Source of the DNA: Coix lacryma-jobi var. lacryma-jobi
Lineage: Eukaryota; Streptophyta; Magnoliopsida; Poales; Poaceae
Direction: 5' to 3'
DNA length: 64,000 nt
Assembly (NCBI GenBank): GCA_009763385.1
Contig: CM019822.1
Span: 30,250,842-30,314,841, forward strand
A program made the translations under genes and the position numbers. Positions 20,251 through 30,971 of the stretch are shown here, piece by piece (positions within the stretch are counted from its first letter, which is position 1; the number at the start of each line of letters is the position of its first letter). The notes beneath the pieces are model-generated. The model made no database searches, was not told the origin of the DNA, and worked only from the letters and a program-made list of their open reading frames with translations.

Positions 20251-22163
20251 TGTCGGGGGAACACCAAAGGGGTACCCCCAATCGACGCAAAACAAATAGG
20301 TTAAACCTAGAACGCCAATTAATAACAAACCTAACTAGTCTAACCCCCTAAAAAAACCAACCCCTCGAGGCCTACAGCGCTGGCCCTCCGAGCTAGGCCT
20401 CGGGCTGGCGCTCGTTCTCCGTCTCGCCGGAGCCCTCCAAGCCAGGCCTCGGGCGAACGCTCGTTCTCCGTCTCGCCCGAGCCCTCCAAGCCAGGCCTCG
20501 GGCGAACGCTCGTTCTCCGTCTCGCCCGAGCCCTCCAACCCAGGCCTCGGGCGAACGCTCGTTCTCCGTCTCGCCCGAGCCCTCCAAACCAGGCCTCGGG
20601 CGAACGCTCGTTCTCCGTCTCGCCCGAGCCCTCCAAACCAGGCCTCGGGCGAACACTCGCTCTCCGTCCAAGCCAGGCCTCGGGCGAACGCTCGTTCTCC
20701 GTCTCGCCCGAGCCCTCCAAGCCAGGCCTCGGGCGAACGCTCGTTCTCCGTCTCGCCCGAGCCCTCCAAACCAGGCCTCTGGCGAACGCTCGTTCTCCGT
20801 CTCGCCCGAGCCCTCCAAACCAGGCCTCGGGCGAACGCTCGTTCTCCGTCTCGCCCGAGCCCTCCGAGCCAGGCCTTGGGCGAACGCTCGTTCTCCGTCT
20901 CGCCCGAGCCCTCCAAACCAGGCCTCGGGCGAACACTCGCTCTCCGTCTCGCCCGAGCCCTCCGAGCCAGGCCTCGAGCTGGCGCTCGTTCTCCGTCTCG
21001 CCCGAGCCCTCCGAGCGAGGCCTCGGGCGGGTGCTCGTTCTCCGTCTCACCCGAGCCCTCCGCGTCGGGCCTCGGGCGAGCGCTCCACCACCCTTCAAGC
21101 CTCCCGCAAGAAGGAAGCTCCCTGCTTCTCAGCTCTGACAACCGTACCACCGCCTGCTGCGCCCACGTCCAGTCAAACAGAACCACACCACCTCCCTGGA
21201 ACATGCTGACATCTGCTGTCAGGACAGGGCAGGGACGTGCAGGAGGCGTGGGAAGACAGGACGGGAGTCACAACACCCTTTTTTCCACCACCGGTGGATC
21301 CGGACGTGGAAAGTCACACTCGGTGGCACTGTTCGGCACTATACCCACTCCGGGGCCACTATGACGTACGACCATCTGATAGGCTATAGTGCAGCAGAGG
21401 ACTCGGCTCTCCTCGAGAGTCAAAATCCCTGTGCATCAAGTACGCCCATCGCTGTGGGTTGCCAGTCCCACAACCTCATCCCCTGAGCCCTCCACGGCTG
21501 GCCTCGGAGGATGATTCTGCTCTCCGTCTCGCCCGAGGCCTCGCAGCCAGGCCTCGGATGAAGTCCGACCCGCCGACCGGGAGACTACGCACAAGCCGAC
21601 AGACGCAAGGACAGGTACCCTGAGACCCGGGGGGCCCTGCCACATCCTGTACGTGCCGGAATGGGCGTTGTACGGCTTCCACATCGCCACGCCTCCACGT
21701 CTGCGCCCGGGATGGAGGCCACGCTCCAAGGACGCTTCAACAGCAACACCCATGTTGGCTACAGTGACTTCGACAAGACAGAGTTCCTACCCTTCGCCAT
21801 ATCGAGCGCTGTTCATATCGATTATGTGTAAACCTTGGCCTCCTCTTGTTCTATAAAAGGGGACGTCAGGGCCCTTCGCGCGCAAGAGACAACACGCACG
21901 AGTCTACGATTACACGCTCTCACACACGAGTCCACACACACACACTCGAGTCCGGACTCCGGTCCACGCCCATTGAGCTTGTATTGCCCCTGTACAAGCA
22001 CTTAGGTGCAAGTAATACAAGAACCTCCTCCCCCCGCTGGACGTAGGGCCTTCTTTGCCCGAACCAGGATAAATCCTTGTGTCATCTTGCATCACCATAC
22101 AGGAAGAGAGCACGCGATCATATTACTCGTTGGTGTCATACCCCCGGGTTCGAAACACCGACA
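20251..22163 (+). repeat. Element B 5' LTR, 1913 bp
   Basis: TGTCGGGGGAACACC to CGAAACACCGACA. It contains fifteen units of a 49-bp repeat (20385-21085), then unique DNA, a TATA box ctataaaagggg at about 21851-21862, and R-U5 text ending gaacc...ataaatccttgtgtc. It exceeds the 3' copy by 280 bp, which equals five 49-bp units plus one 35-bp unit. Confidence 0.95.
20385..21085. repeat. 49-bp tandem array in element B 5' LTR
   Basis: The landmark aggcctcgg recurs every 49 bases (caggcctc at 20443, 20492, 20541, 20590, 20639 and so on), with one 35-bp spacing between 20639 and 20674 from a 14-bp deletion. Units carry ctcgttctccgtctcgcccg. Fifteen units in all. The minus strand is open in all three frames over the array, giving long arginine/glycine/glutamate-rich frames; since 49 is not a multiple of three, one unit cycles through the frames. 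I treat these as repeat artefacts, not genes. Confidence 0.92.
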
Positions 22164-22165
22164 GT

Positions 22166-22184
22166 TGGCGCGCCAGGTAGGGGG
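22166..22184 (+). other. Element B primer-binding site
   Basis: TGGCGCGCCAGGTAGGGGG starts two bases after the LTR. From memory its complement matches the 3' end of a plant tRNA-Arg (CCU type) including CCA; this primer is typical of Tat-group grass elements. The tRNA identity should be checked by alignment. Confidence 0.75.
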
Positions 22185-22221
22185 CTTCGCGTGTCCGAGT
22201 CGATTTCTCGTTGTTTCCTGG

Positions 22222-23013
22222 ATGGCTTCTTCCACTCCTTCGTTCTCTGCTGGCGCCGTCATCTGGTTCGGGAGCCTCGAGTTCCTGGCCACCGGCAGCG
22301 GCAACGAGCTGACCCTGCTCTCCATGGAGGGCCCGAGCGGAGGGCGTGTCACGCCACCCCGCGCGGGAGGCGTGGCGCGTCGCCCGCACCACCACGCGTC
22401 GCCACCTCGTGAGCGGCGCCGTCGTCACCATCGTCGCCAGGAACAAGCGGTGCCCGCGGCGTACACCCACTCCCCCGCGGCCGGTGCAGAGTCCCCGAGG
22501 AGAAACCTGCCCGGCGAGCGGCCGGAGACTTCTACGGCGCGCGCGCACTCTCCCAGCGAGTTCGCGTTCGTCATGCGCACGGACCGGGAGCCTGGCCAGA
22601 GGCCCCCGAGCCATGCTCCATCCACACCACCTGGCTTCCTCCCGCATGGGGCATACCGCGCTCGACGCCAGCGGCCCCCGTTCGGCCTCAACAACTCCGC
22701 AGCTGTCTACGCCCGCCACCTCGACGAGCGCCGTCATGACCGGGCGGCGGCAGAGCGGGAGGAACGTTCGGGCGTGATCCTACGAGCCACCACCGACCTG
22801 TCCGGGGACGTTGCGCCCTTCCCCGCCGTCCGGGGACGTTGCGCCACGTACCGACAAAGCTCCTCGTCCGGCCATGACGCCGCCAACGACTGCGCAAGAG
22901 GGCGCCAACGGGCCTTCCTCGAGGCCCAGCCTCAAGGCCCCGCGACACCGCCAACGACGGCGCAAGGAGGCGCCAACGGGCCTTCCTCGAGGTCTAGCCT
23001 CGAGGCCCCATGA
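22222..23013 (+). CDS. Element B gag-position frame, function unknown
   Basis: Starts at the first ATG after the primer-binding site (MASSTPSFSAG) and runs 263 residues to a stop at 23011-23013. The position is that of gag. The protein has a hydrophobic head (residues 7-35) and then a long arginine/proline/serine-rich body with HHH and RRRRHH clusters; the usual gag segments and zinc knuckle are absent. It may be a degenerate or truncated gag, or a non-coding leader that stays open because of high GC content. Overlapping long frames on both strands have no better claim. Confidence 0.35.
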   Translation: MASSTPSFSAGAVIWFGSLEFLATGSGNELTLLSMEGPSGGRVTPPRAGGVARRPHHHASPPRERRRRHHRRQEQAVPAAYTHSPAAGAESPRRNLPGERPETSTARAHSPSEFAFVMRTDREPGQRPPSHAPSTPPGFLPHGAYRARRQRPPFGLNNSAAVYARHLDERRHDRAAAEREERSGVILRATTDLSGDVAPFPAVRGRCATYRQSSSSGHDAANDCARGRQRAFLEAQPQGPATPPTTAQGGANGPSSRSSLEAP

Positions 23014-24078
23014 CGCCGCCACCAGCAACAACGCCGTGGGGCTCTCCCCTCCCCGGCCTCAGGACGATAGACGCAGGACCGTTTCGAACAAGGAGGAACA
23101 GCATCCCTCTCCGTGATCAAAAAGCTACGTTCCTCTTTCTAACGTTTGGTTTTCAGTTCTGTTTCTTAAAAAGGCCAACGTTTACGAAAACAATGATTAA
23201 AATGTCTGCACCCGCGTTTGCTTCATCCCGAATAAGAACCAGAGGAGCAAGGGATGCGGGTCGGGTCTTCAAGGAAGCGGACCGGGTCCCGGCCGCCTGA
23301 CGCCTCCGACGGCTAATGACACCGGCCCATCCGTGGAACCGAAGCACGGCCCGTAGATCGGGCTCCTAAGGTTCAAGTAAAGGAAGAAACAAAGGCGGGC
23401 ACGCTAAGAAAAAACACAAGCCTACTGCACTGTGGCTCCGTTTTCCTAAATCATGACAAACCTCAAAGGACGGCTGACCCTTAAGGATCATGCCAAAGCG
23501 GGCAAGGAGCGAACCTATCGCCTGCGAAAGGCTACGGTCTCCTTTGTCGACCGCACCAAAGAGCACGACGTGACAATGGGACGGAAACACGGGGCAGAGG
23601 CTAAGGAAAAGTTTTCGTAAAATCAACAAGAAAGACGCAGTGTCCTTTCCTTGACTAAACTTCAAATAACCTAATGCGTACAGAGTGTGCAGGAAGCCTC
23701 GGCCACCCTGGACCGACTCGACGGGGCCCGGGACGTGGCGCTGTTGCATTCGGTCGAGTACCCATGAGACCTCCAGCGGGACCTCGACGGTACTACGTCT
23801 GAAGCCAAACAACCGAGGGCGTCACCAGCAAACAACCCCGCAACGGTTGGCGCATCGACCAGTGACCTCGATGGAAGCTCCAACTTCGCCCCTGCCATGG
23901 GCACAACCAGGGAGTCCGGTCAATCTCCCCCGACAACCCCGAGCTCGACTCCAACTCGGAACATCGAACAGCTACGTCGTTTCTATCCCTAAAGCCTCGA
24001 GACTTTGTACATTTCTCGTATTTTGTACAAACATCGCATCATGAATGAATAAAAGTTCGTTTCCAAGTTCTTTATTTC
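23014..24078. other. Element B interior without recognisable genes
   Basis: Pol would be expected here in an autonomous element. I find no protease, RT, RNase H or integrase motif in any frame. A minus-strand frame at 23366-23812 and a plus-strand frame at 23685-24044 have no recognisable domain. The last five bases, ATTTC at 24074-24078, are the solo LTR's target duplication. Confidence 0.5.
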
Positions 24079-25288
24079 TGTCGGGGGAACGCCAAAGGGG
24101 TACCCCCAATCAACGCAAAACACACGGGTTAAAACCTAGAACACCAATTAATAGTAAGCCCGGCTGGACTTAACCACCCGAATACCAACCTGTCAAAGCC
24201 CACAACACCGGCCCACCACGGGGAAGCCTAGGCCCGCCAAATGCCTCACAAACCACCTCGTGGTAGCCCGCCTCTCGAGCCCTGGCTCAAGGGGTTCGAG
24301 CCCGCCACCGCCATACACCACCCCTTGAGACCTGGCACAGGGCCCTCGAGCCTCGCTAACCCGGCTGCCTACCCCTCGAGGGCACATCACGCCCCTCGAG
24401 CAGCGCCAAGCACCGGATGCCAACCCCACACTAAGCATTTAATGCACTCACCTACCCCCGTCACGTCCTCTGAGACGCAGCATGCGCCACAGTGAACCGG
24501 AGTCTGAGTCAAACCTCCTTTTTACCATAAGCATGGGTGAAAAGGCACCAGTACAACACTGTTCGACCATACCCTGCACTGTGGCACGTCTCGGTCACAT
24601 CTCGAGACCCGGATTTCCGCCGTACGACCAGGTTCCCCGGAACTCGCCCATACCTGCGGAGCTCGAGCCTCCCGCAGGCGCCACCTCGAGGCCGGTTCTG
24701 CGCCCCTCGAGCCCTAATTGTTGTCATATGATTGGAGGACAGGTACCCCTAAGACCCGGCGGGACTACGCACGTATCGTACGTGCCGGGATGGGCGGTGC
24801 ACTGCCTCCACGTCGCCACGCCTCCACGTCCGCACCCGGGATGGAGGCCACGCTTCAAGGACGCCCCAACAGCAACCCCCGCATCGGCTACAATGTCTTC
24901 GACAAGACAGGGTTCCTACCCTACTTTGTGTTGGGCACCGTACGCACAGACACCTGTAATACCCTTGTGTAACCCTGGCTTCCCCTTGCTCTATAAAAGG
25001 GGACACCAGGGCCCTCATTCCGCCGGTTACAGACACGTTAGAACGCACATACACCCATACACCCTCACACGCGAGTCCGGACCCCAGACCGCGCTCGCCA
25101 GGCTTGTATTCGCCCCTGTACAAGCACTTAGGTGCAAGTAATACAAGAAACTCCTCCCCCGCTGGACGTAGGGCCTTCTTTGCCCGAACCAGGATAAATC
25201 CTTGTGTCATCTTGCATCACCATCCAGGAAGAGATCACGCGATCATATTACTAGTTGGTGTCATACCCCCGGGTTCGAAACACCGACA
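24079..25288 (+). repeat. Solo LTR of a relative of element B, no 49-bp array
   Basis: Begins TGTCGGGGGAACGCC and ends GAAACACCGACA, with target duplication ATTTC on both sides (24074-24078, 25289-25293). It aligns with element B's LTR at both ends, including the TATA box (ctataaaagggg near 24990) and R-U5, but the centre differs and lacks the 49-bp array. At 1210 bp it is much shorter. A solo LTR of this kind arises by recombination between the LTRs of a full insertion. Confidence 0.93.
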
Positions 25289-25937
25289 ATTTCGTTCAAA
25301 ACAGAGGTAGCCTCGACTCTGTCTAATCAGAGTCAAGACTCCCTCGGGAGCTAACTAGGGGATCCCCCCTAAGTTTCTAAAAACCTCGCACGTTTCTTAC
25401 TAAACTCGACGTTATTTTATTTTTCTATGCCTCGAACGCGCCTCACGACTAAGAAGAAAACACCTTGAGCTCCCTAAGGGTCAAGGGTGTCGAGACAGGA
25501 GCTCGCCTACGCCCCCGGGCTACGGTACCTCCACTCGCTCTCACCCTCGAAGGACTCAAGTCTGTGTCGAAAACTTAGTCGAAGCAAAACTCAGGCAAAG
25601 AAAAATAAGAAAACTCGAGCGCAAAGATGTTTCAATATCATCTCGGGCTCTCACCCCAAAGCCCTCGAAGGAGTCTTTCCCGCTCCTCCGAGGCCTCGGG
25701 GGCTATCAGGAGAAGGGTCTCTCCGACCTGACGTCCGACGCCCCCGAGACTTACGTTTTTGCTCACTTTTCAAAATCTTCCTAGTCTCGCCTCTTTTTTC
25801 TTCCTAGTCAAAAAAGAGGCAACAAGGAATGAAATGCGAAAATGTCTTTACATTAGGCCTCGAAGGCCGCGAGCATGTCCTTTCTTACAAAAATATCCTC
25901 CCACGGAGGACACAACACAAGGGCTCGGTGGCCCAAA
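25289..25937. other. Element B interior, downstream of the antisense gene
   Basis: Likely 3' untranslated region of the minus-strand gene that stops near 25938. It holds a short inverted stretch agtcaaaaaagaggc near 25805 facing gcctcttttttcttcc near 25790. No gene. Confidence 0.4.
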
Positions 25938-28928
25938 CTAACTTTGTCTCTCCTCTTGAGGCTCGTCCGCAGGAGCAATCACCGAGGGGTCTTCAGGAGC
26001 CGAGGACGCTGCTGGAGGAAGCCCCACGTCCTCATCAAAGAGCCGAGCCAGGGCCTCCCCAGGGGCCTCGATGGCCCTGGCAAATTCCGCAATCTCCCGC
26101 TCGGCTTCGTCTTCATCGTCCGGCAGGATATATCCTTGGCTGACGGCGTCGAAGTTGAGGCCGTCGTAGTGGCTGGAGATCACGGTGAAGGCCCGCTTCA
26201 CCCCAAGATGCAGAGCACCGCGCACCCGGTCATCCACATGACCCCTCAGGGTGGCCAGACGGCTGGTCAGGGAGCTCCCCGACTGACCATCTACGGTCCC
26301 GAGGGACGCGCAGGCCTCGGCGGCAGCATCTTGCAGAGCCTGGTGATCCGAAGCCTCAGCCTGGTAAACCGACTGCAGGGCGGCCGAGGCCTCCTCCGCC
26401 TCAGCAAGCTTCCCCTTCAGCTCTGCAGAGGATCGACACTACTCGTCAAAAGAAAAAAAAACGCGACGAGGAAACCATAAGGCCTACGGAACAAAAAGTC
26501 ACCTTTCGCCGCACCCTCCCACTTCTGGGCGTCAGTGGCCGATGCCTCAGCAGACTTCCGAGCCTGCTCGAGGTCTGTGCTCAGGGCCCGCGCTTTGGAT
26601 GCCTCCTCGGCAGCCTGAGCACGAAGGGCCTCGGCCGCCTTCTCGGACTCCTCCAGCCGCGACACCAAGTTCTTAACCTTCTCCGCCTCCCGGGCGGTGT
26701 ACTCTTGAGCCTTGGCAACCGCAGCGGTCAGGTCTGAGCAGCGGACGCTCAGCCCGCCCGCCTCGGAACTCTTCTCGGCAAGCTGCTACTGGGTGCGGAC
26801 GAGCTCAGCGCTCGACGTCTGAAGCTGCTCCCAGACGCGGCTCTCCCAACAGAGGAAATCCGACTTAGCCCAAGAGGTCTCCATGAGCTCCTAAGGTGGG
26901 TAATCAACCAAACATTAACCCCCTTTTACGACAAAACGAGAAGAAGAGGATCGCCCAAACAAGGGCCCTCACCTGGACGGCCCGAGGGAGGTCCCTTTCT
27001 ACCAACGTCAGGGACGTCTTCAACGACCGCGTGAGGAGCGAGCCGAGCTGCCCGAGGACGTTCCAGTTTCCGGCCTCGGGGGCATCGTCGAGGACAAACA
27101 CCGGCTCGGCCTCGGGATCAGCTGGATCCCTCCACTCCACTCGAGGACCGCCCCAAGTGGGAGAATGGCCTCCCAAGCGGGCAAGGGCCGAGCTTTCGCC
27201 CCCTCCTCCGATCTCTGGCACCGGCAGCCTCGGCGGCACGCTGGTAACCTCTCCCTCCACCTCTGCTTTCCCATCTTTTGGGGAAGTCTCGCCAGAAGAG
27301 ATGTTATGGATCTCCTCCGGCAAGCGCGACCCCTGAGGCAGGACGTCGGCCCCAGCCTCGGGCGCATCGGCCTGGGACGGCTCTGCCTCAGCCGCCTCCC
27401 CAGCCTCGGGCGCAGCGGCCTGGGACGGCTCTGCCTCAGCCGCCTTGGCGGCCTCGACTTCAGCGGTCGAGGTCCCCGGGGCGCCTTCATCCCTCGACGC
27501 CCCAGAAGCAGGGTCCTCCTCTGGCGCCCCACCAGAGACCGGGGCCCCCTCTAGGGACTTGATAATTTCGGGCGTGACGACCGGCCCGCCGGACCCCGGC
27601 AGTGGTGGCGTCACAGACGGTGCCACCACCGCGCCGGCAGAGGAAGTCGCGCCCACTTTCAGCGCCTTCCGAGGGCGGAGGGATAAGGCCTCCACGGACC
27701 GCTTCCCGCTGAGACAAGAGAAGAAATATACGCATCATGAAGAAAAAATCCCCACCACGAGCAAACATGGGATGGGCAAGCGACGAGTGCTTACCCAGCC
27801 CTTGGCGCCCTCCTCGCAGTGGGCACGGGTGAGGTCCGCAGCCGCAGTGTCCCTGCAGGGGGAACCCCGCTCGGGGGAGGCGGGAGCTCCGTCTCGAGGG
27901 TCTCCGTCAAAACCTCCACCGACGGCGGCGTCGACAGGCCCTGAGTGGACCCGTCGCCCCCCGGGGCGCAGAGGCCTCGCCACCCGCGCCCGGGGCAGGA
28001 ACAGGGCTCTTCCTCGCCGCTTGCGCCCCGGACGCGCCCCTCACGGGGCTCGCCAACCGGACCGGCGAACGGTCCACGTCTGGGAACCCCGCTAGGGGCT
28101 CGGAGTCCCCCTCCGAGCCCTCCTCGTCTTCATCATCGGAATCCTCCTCCGTAGGGGAGGACTCTTCTGGCTCACCATGGAGCTTCTGTTGCCGCCGACG
28201 CCTCTCCAGGTCGTCACGGTCCTTCCGACGCTTAGCCCGCCTGATGTTCCTGTCGTCCTTTCTCTTCTTCCTCTCCTCGGCCAGGCGCCGCCTCTCCTCC
28301 CTTTCCTCAGGAAGGGGAGGTTTCGAGGCGCTGACCCCCTATAAACCCTACAAAAAGAAGGAAGTAAGGATCGAACACGAAAAAAGAAAGCTCCGTGGCA
28401 ACACACCCACAGGATCGATCCCCTTACCATGCTGATGTACCCATGGAACGGGCGCATCGCAATGCTGAGCAGTTTGTTAGCGTCCTTCACCTCCTTTACT
28501 GCATCCCTCGCCCGGCGAACGAGCTCGGGATAGGCGACCGGGGACGCCCTCATCTGGCACTCCTGCAGGAGAGGCGCGTCGTCCCTCATCTTCGCCATGA
28601 TCAGGGGCCGGTTCATCAGCGGCAGCACGCACCGCTGGTGGAACCAGGCCACGACCATCTCAGCCGTAAGACCCGCCTTCCGCAGCCTCGACAAGGCCTC
28701 GAGTAGCGGGTCGAGTCGACTCTGCCTCTTGTCGACGACGCCGTAGTTCCAAGAGGCCGGCCACGACTCGATGACGCGGCCGGTGTATGCTGGCAGCAGC
28801 CCGTCATCGTTGCGAAGGTAGAACCAGCCCATGCGCCAGTCCTTGTTCGAGGTGGCCGCCTGGGACGGGATGTACAGGCCCGACCTATGCTCGCGAACGG
28901 AGAGCACGCAGCTCCCTGACCTCATCAA
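25938..28928 (-). pseudogene. Element B antisense gene, at least five exons, coiled-coil protein
   Basis: Minus-strand gene inside a plus-strand element. Exons I can place: from about 28928 to 28428, 28338-27795, 27708-26973, 26890-26503 and 26422-25938, with GT-AG introns around 80-90 bp. The first contains helical text such as WFHQRCVLPLMNRPLIMAKM; the second is lysine/arginine/glutamate-rich and then acidic; the third is alanine/proline/glutamate-rich; the fourth is a coiled coil (LEESEKAAEALRAQAAEEAS); the last ends with an acidic tail after FTVISSHYDGLNFDAVSQGY. This resembles the putative gypsy-type transposon proteins (Pfam Transposase_28-like) of grass retroelements; function unknown. 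The usual N-terminal part is not visible. Decay: an in-frame TAG at 26786-26788, an apparent shift in the C-run near 27955, and one mismatched exon phase. Confidence 0.65.
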
Positions 28929-29379
28929 TCTCCGCCCATGACCCCAGAAAGCCGCCTAAAAAGGCGCGCCCGCCGCTCCGACGGAAGAGGTGTCCTACCT
29001 TTGACTCCTTCCCTGCGAAGGAATCCAGGGCACCAGGCCCGTTACGTTCCAGGGGTTCGAAGGCCGACCCCCTCCGAGGGTTCGACAGCCGCCCCAGGAT
29101 AACAGAGTCAGGAACGGCCACGAATGCGCCCATCGCATGGCCCGAGCCAAGCCTGAGCACGATCGCTCAGGGCATCCAGAGTCGTATCCGAGGCTAGCAG
29201 GACGGTCTCAAAACGAGACCCCAACGAAGGGAGGCAACTAGCCCTCGGAACCAATAGAACGGTTCCGGGCCCTGGAAACTATCCTCTGGCTCCATGTGTG
29301 CGCCTCCAGGCCCCTAGCCGACCCCTATCGAACGGGGCACGGGCACGCACTTAGAATTACCCGTTAACAGCTCATCGTT

Positions 29380-29865
29380 CTCTGTCTCGCCCGAGCCCTC
29401 CAAGCCAGGCCTCGGGCGAACGCTCGTTCTCCGTCTCGCCCGAGCCCTCCAAGCCAGCCCCGAGCCAGGCCTCGGGTGAACGCCCGTTCTCTGAGCCCTC
29501 CAAGCCAGGCCTCGGGCGAACGCTCGTTCTCCGTCTCGCCCGAGCCCTCCGAGCCAGCTCTGAGCCAGGCCTCGGGTGAACGCTCGTTCTCCGAGCCCTC
29601 CAAGCCAGGCCTCGGGCGAACGCTCGTTCTCCGTCTCGCCCGAGCCCTCCAAGCCAGGCCTCGGACGAACGCATCATTTTCTGTCTCGCCCAAGCCCTCC
29701 AAGCCAGGCCTCGGGCGAACGCTCGTTCTCCGTCTCGCCCGAGCCCTCCGAGCCAGCTCCGAGCCAGGCCTCGGGTGAACACTCATTCTCCGAGCCCTCC
29801 AAGCCAGGCCTCGGGCGAACGCTCGTTCTCCGTCTCGCCCGAGCTGTCCAAATCAGGCCTCGACA
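29380..29865. repeat. Internal array related to the LTR 49-bp repeat
   Basis: The same landmarks as in the LTR (ctcgttctccgtctcgcccg, ccaagccaggcctcggg) recur here in about ten units, but spacing varies because some units are shortened and carry an extra cagcyc(t/c)gagcc insert. It lies in the presumed 5' leader of the antisense gene, outside the LTRs. Long frames on both strands are repeat artefacts. Confidence 0.85.
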
Positions 29866-29935
29866 AGAAAGCGTGAGGAAGCTGCGGCGGCTATGAAGGC
29901 AAAGGCGAAGTAAAGGGTTCCTCTCCCCTCACTCG

Positions 29936-29948
29936 ATATTTATAAAAG
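29936..29948 (-). promoter_or_regulatory. TATA-like box for element B antisense gene
   Basis: On the minus strand the sequence tcttttataaatatcg stands upstream of the antisense gene. Transcription from it would cross the internal 49-bp array (29865-29380) before reaching the first recognisable exon. Evidence is motif and position only. Confidence 0.4.
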
Positions 29949-30841
29949 AAAACCCCGACGGGCGGGATCTCCCACGACAAAGGAAAGGTAACCGCAAACA
30001 TTTAATGCGCCCATCTAACCGCGTCTCGAGCCGGTTGACAGGTACACGCGGCAATTCCCCATTTGCTCCACTTCCGGGGCCCACCGCGGCCGCCGCTCCG
30101 ACTTCCTATCCATCGCCCTGGCGCCACGATCTCCACTCCCTAACGATTTCTGCCTAAAAAGGCACGCCCAACAGGCAGAAGGATTCCAAACGACGGAGGC
30201 TTCTTCAAGAAGGTAAAAACGGGCCCCAGCCCTAAGTCTCGAAGCAGCGAAGGCTGGCCCTCGAAGAGGGTTCGACAGCCGGCTTCGACCACCCGAGTCA
30301 GGGACACCAAGGGGCGCCGCTCGCAGCATCGCTCGAGGGCCAAGCCCTCGAGGCCCCTCACGTGTATCCAAGGCAGGGCGCACGACGTGTAGTGAGATCC
30401 CCTCGGAGGGAGGCATCGAGCCACCGGGTCCTATCGAATGGACCCGACACTCCTGCAGACCGAGCGCCCACGCTTTATGAGATCGCCTTTGGGCTACAGT
30501 CGACCCTATCGAACGGGGCACGAGGTCTCACTTGGATTCCCCCGTTACCAGCTCACCGGGAACCTCGATACTCTCCCGCTCGTGGTAGTACGAGGCATCC
30601 CCCCTCGCATCCGATCGAAAGGACTCGCGGGACGACAAGCCAGGGCAACCGGCGTGCCGGACGGCTCGAAGTGCCGGCCGGTCGGTTCAGCCTGGCACCC
30701 CTCGACGAAAGAGGGTAAAAAACTCGGGGTCTCGACACTCCCGAACCCTAAAAAACGTAACTAACACTCACGCTCGCACATGTAAAAAAGCCCACGAGGG
30801 AGTCCTACCCACTCCCCCGTGGCCTCGGGGGCTACACCCGC

Positions 30842-30863
30842 GGGTGTCGCTCGCGCGACACCC
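30842..30863. other. Perfect hairpin near element B purine tract
   Basis: A 9-bp stem gggtgtcgc/gcgacaccc encloses the loop tcgc. It lies about 110 bp before the 3' LTR. Possible RNA structure; role unknown. Confidence 0.6.
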
Positions 30864-30954
30864 ACAGAATCAAAGCAACCAAACCCTCGAGAACCGGCTA
30901 GCTAACCCTCGAGATCTCAGTCGGGAGCCCCTGCTCGAGTGCAACCACTCAAAC

Positions 30955-30971
30955 AAGGGCTCGGGGGCTAC
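30955..30971 (+). other. Element B polypurine tract region
   Basis: The bases caagggctcgggggctac abut the 3' LTR at 30972. Purine-rich with pyrimidine breaks, as in the related D3 element (caggctcggggactagc on its strand). Confidence 0.6.

Larger units (their letters stand above)
28937..30555. repeat. Diverged internal duplication in element B (28937-29372 and 30085-30555)
   Basis: Two blocks share an ordered series of landmarks: gcctaaaaaggc near 28950 and 30154, gagggttcgacagccg near 29078 and 30268, gagtcaggga or gagtcaggaa near 29105 and 30295, cctatcgaacggggcacg near 29325 and 30507, and a cccgttaacagctca/cccgttaccagctca match near 29360 and 30540. They flank the internal array and the TATA-like box. 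The text between landmarks is strongly diverged, so the duplication is old within the family. Confidence 0.6.

Noticed and set aside
20385..21085. Possible CRISPR-like array
   Set aside because: Repeats are contiguous without unique spacers, lie within an LTR, and the genome is eukaryotic.
20335..21204. Long minus-strand frame of 289 residues and its overlapping partners
   Set aside because: They are the 49-bp LTR array read in three frames, with no start context or domain; the same text recurs at 31061-31645.
21846..22046. Short frame after the LTR TATA box as a leader peptide
   Set aside because: It lies in R-U5 of the LTR and ends in the LTR; no sign of selection can be read from one copy.
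29314..29786. Frames on both strands resembling Arg/Gly/Glu repeat proteins
   Set aside because: They read through the internal copy of the same array.
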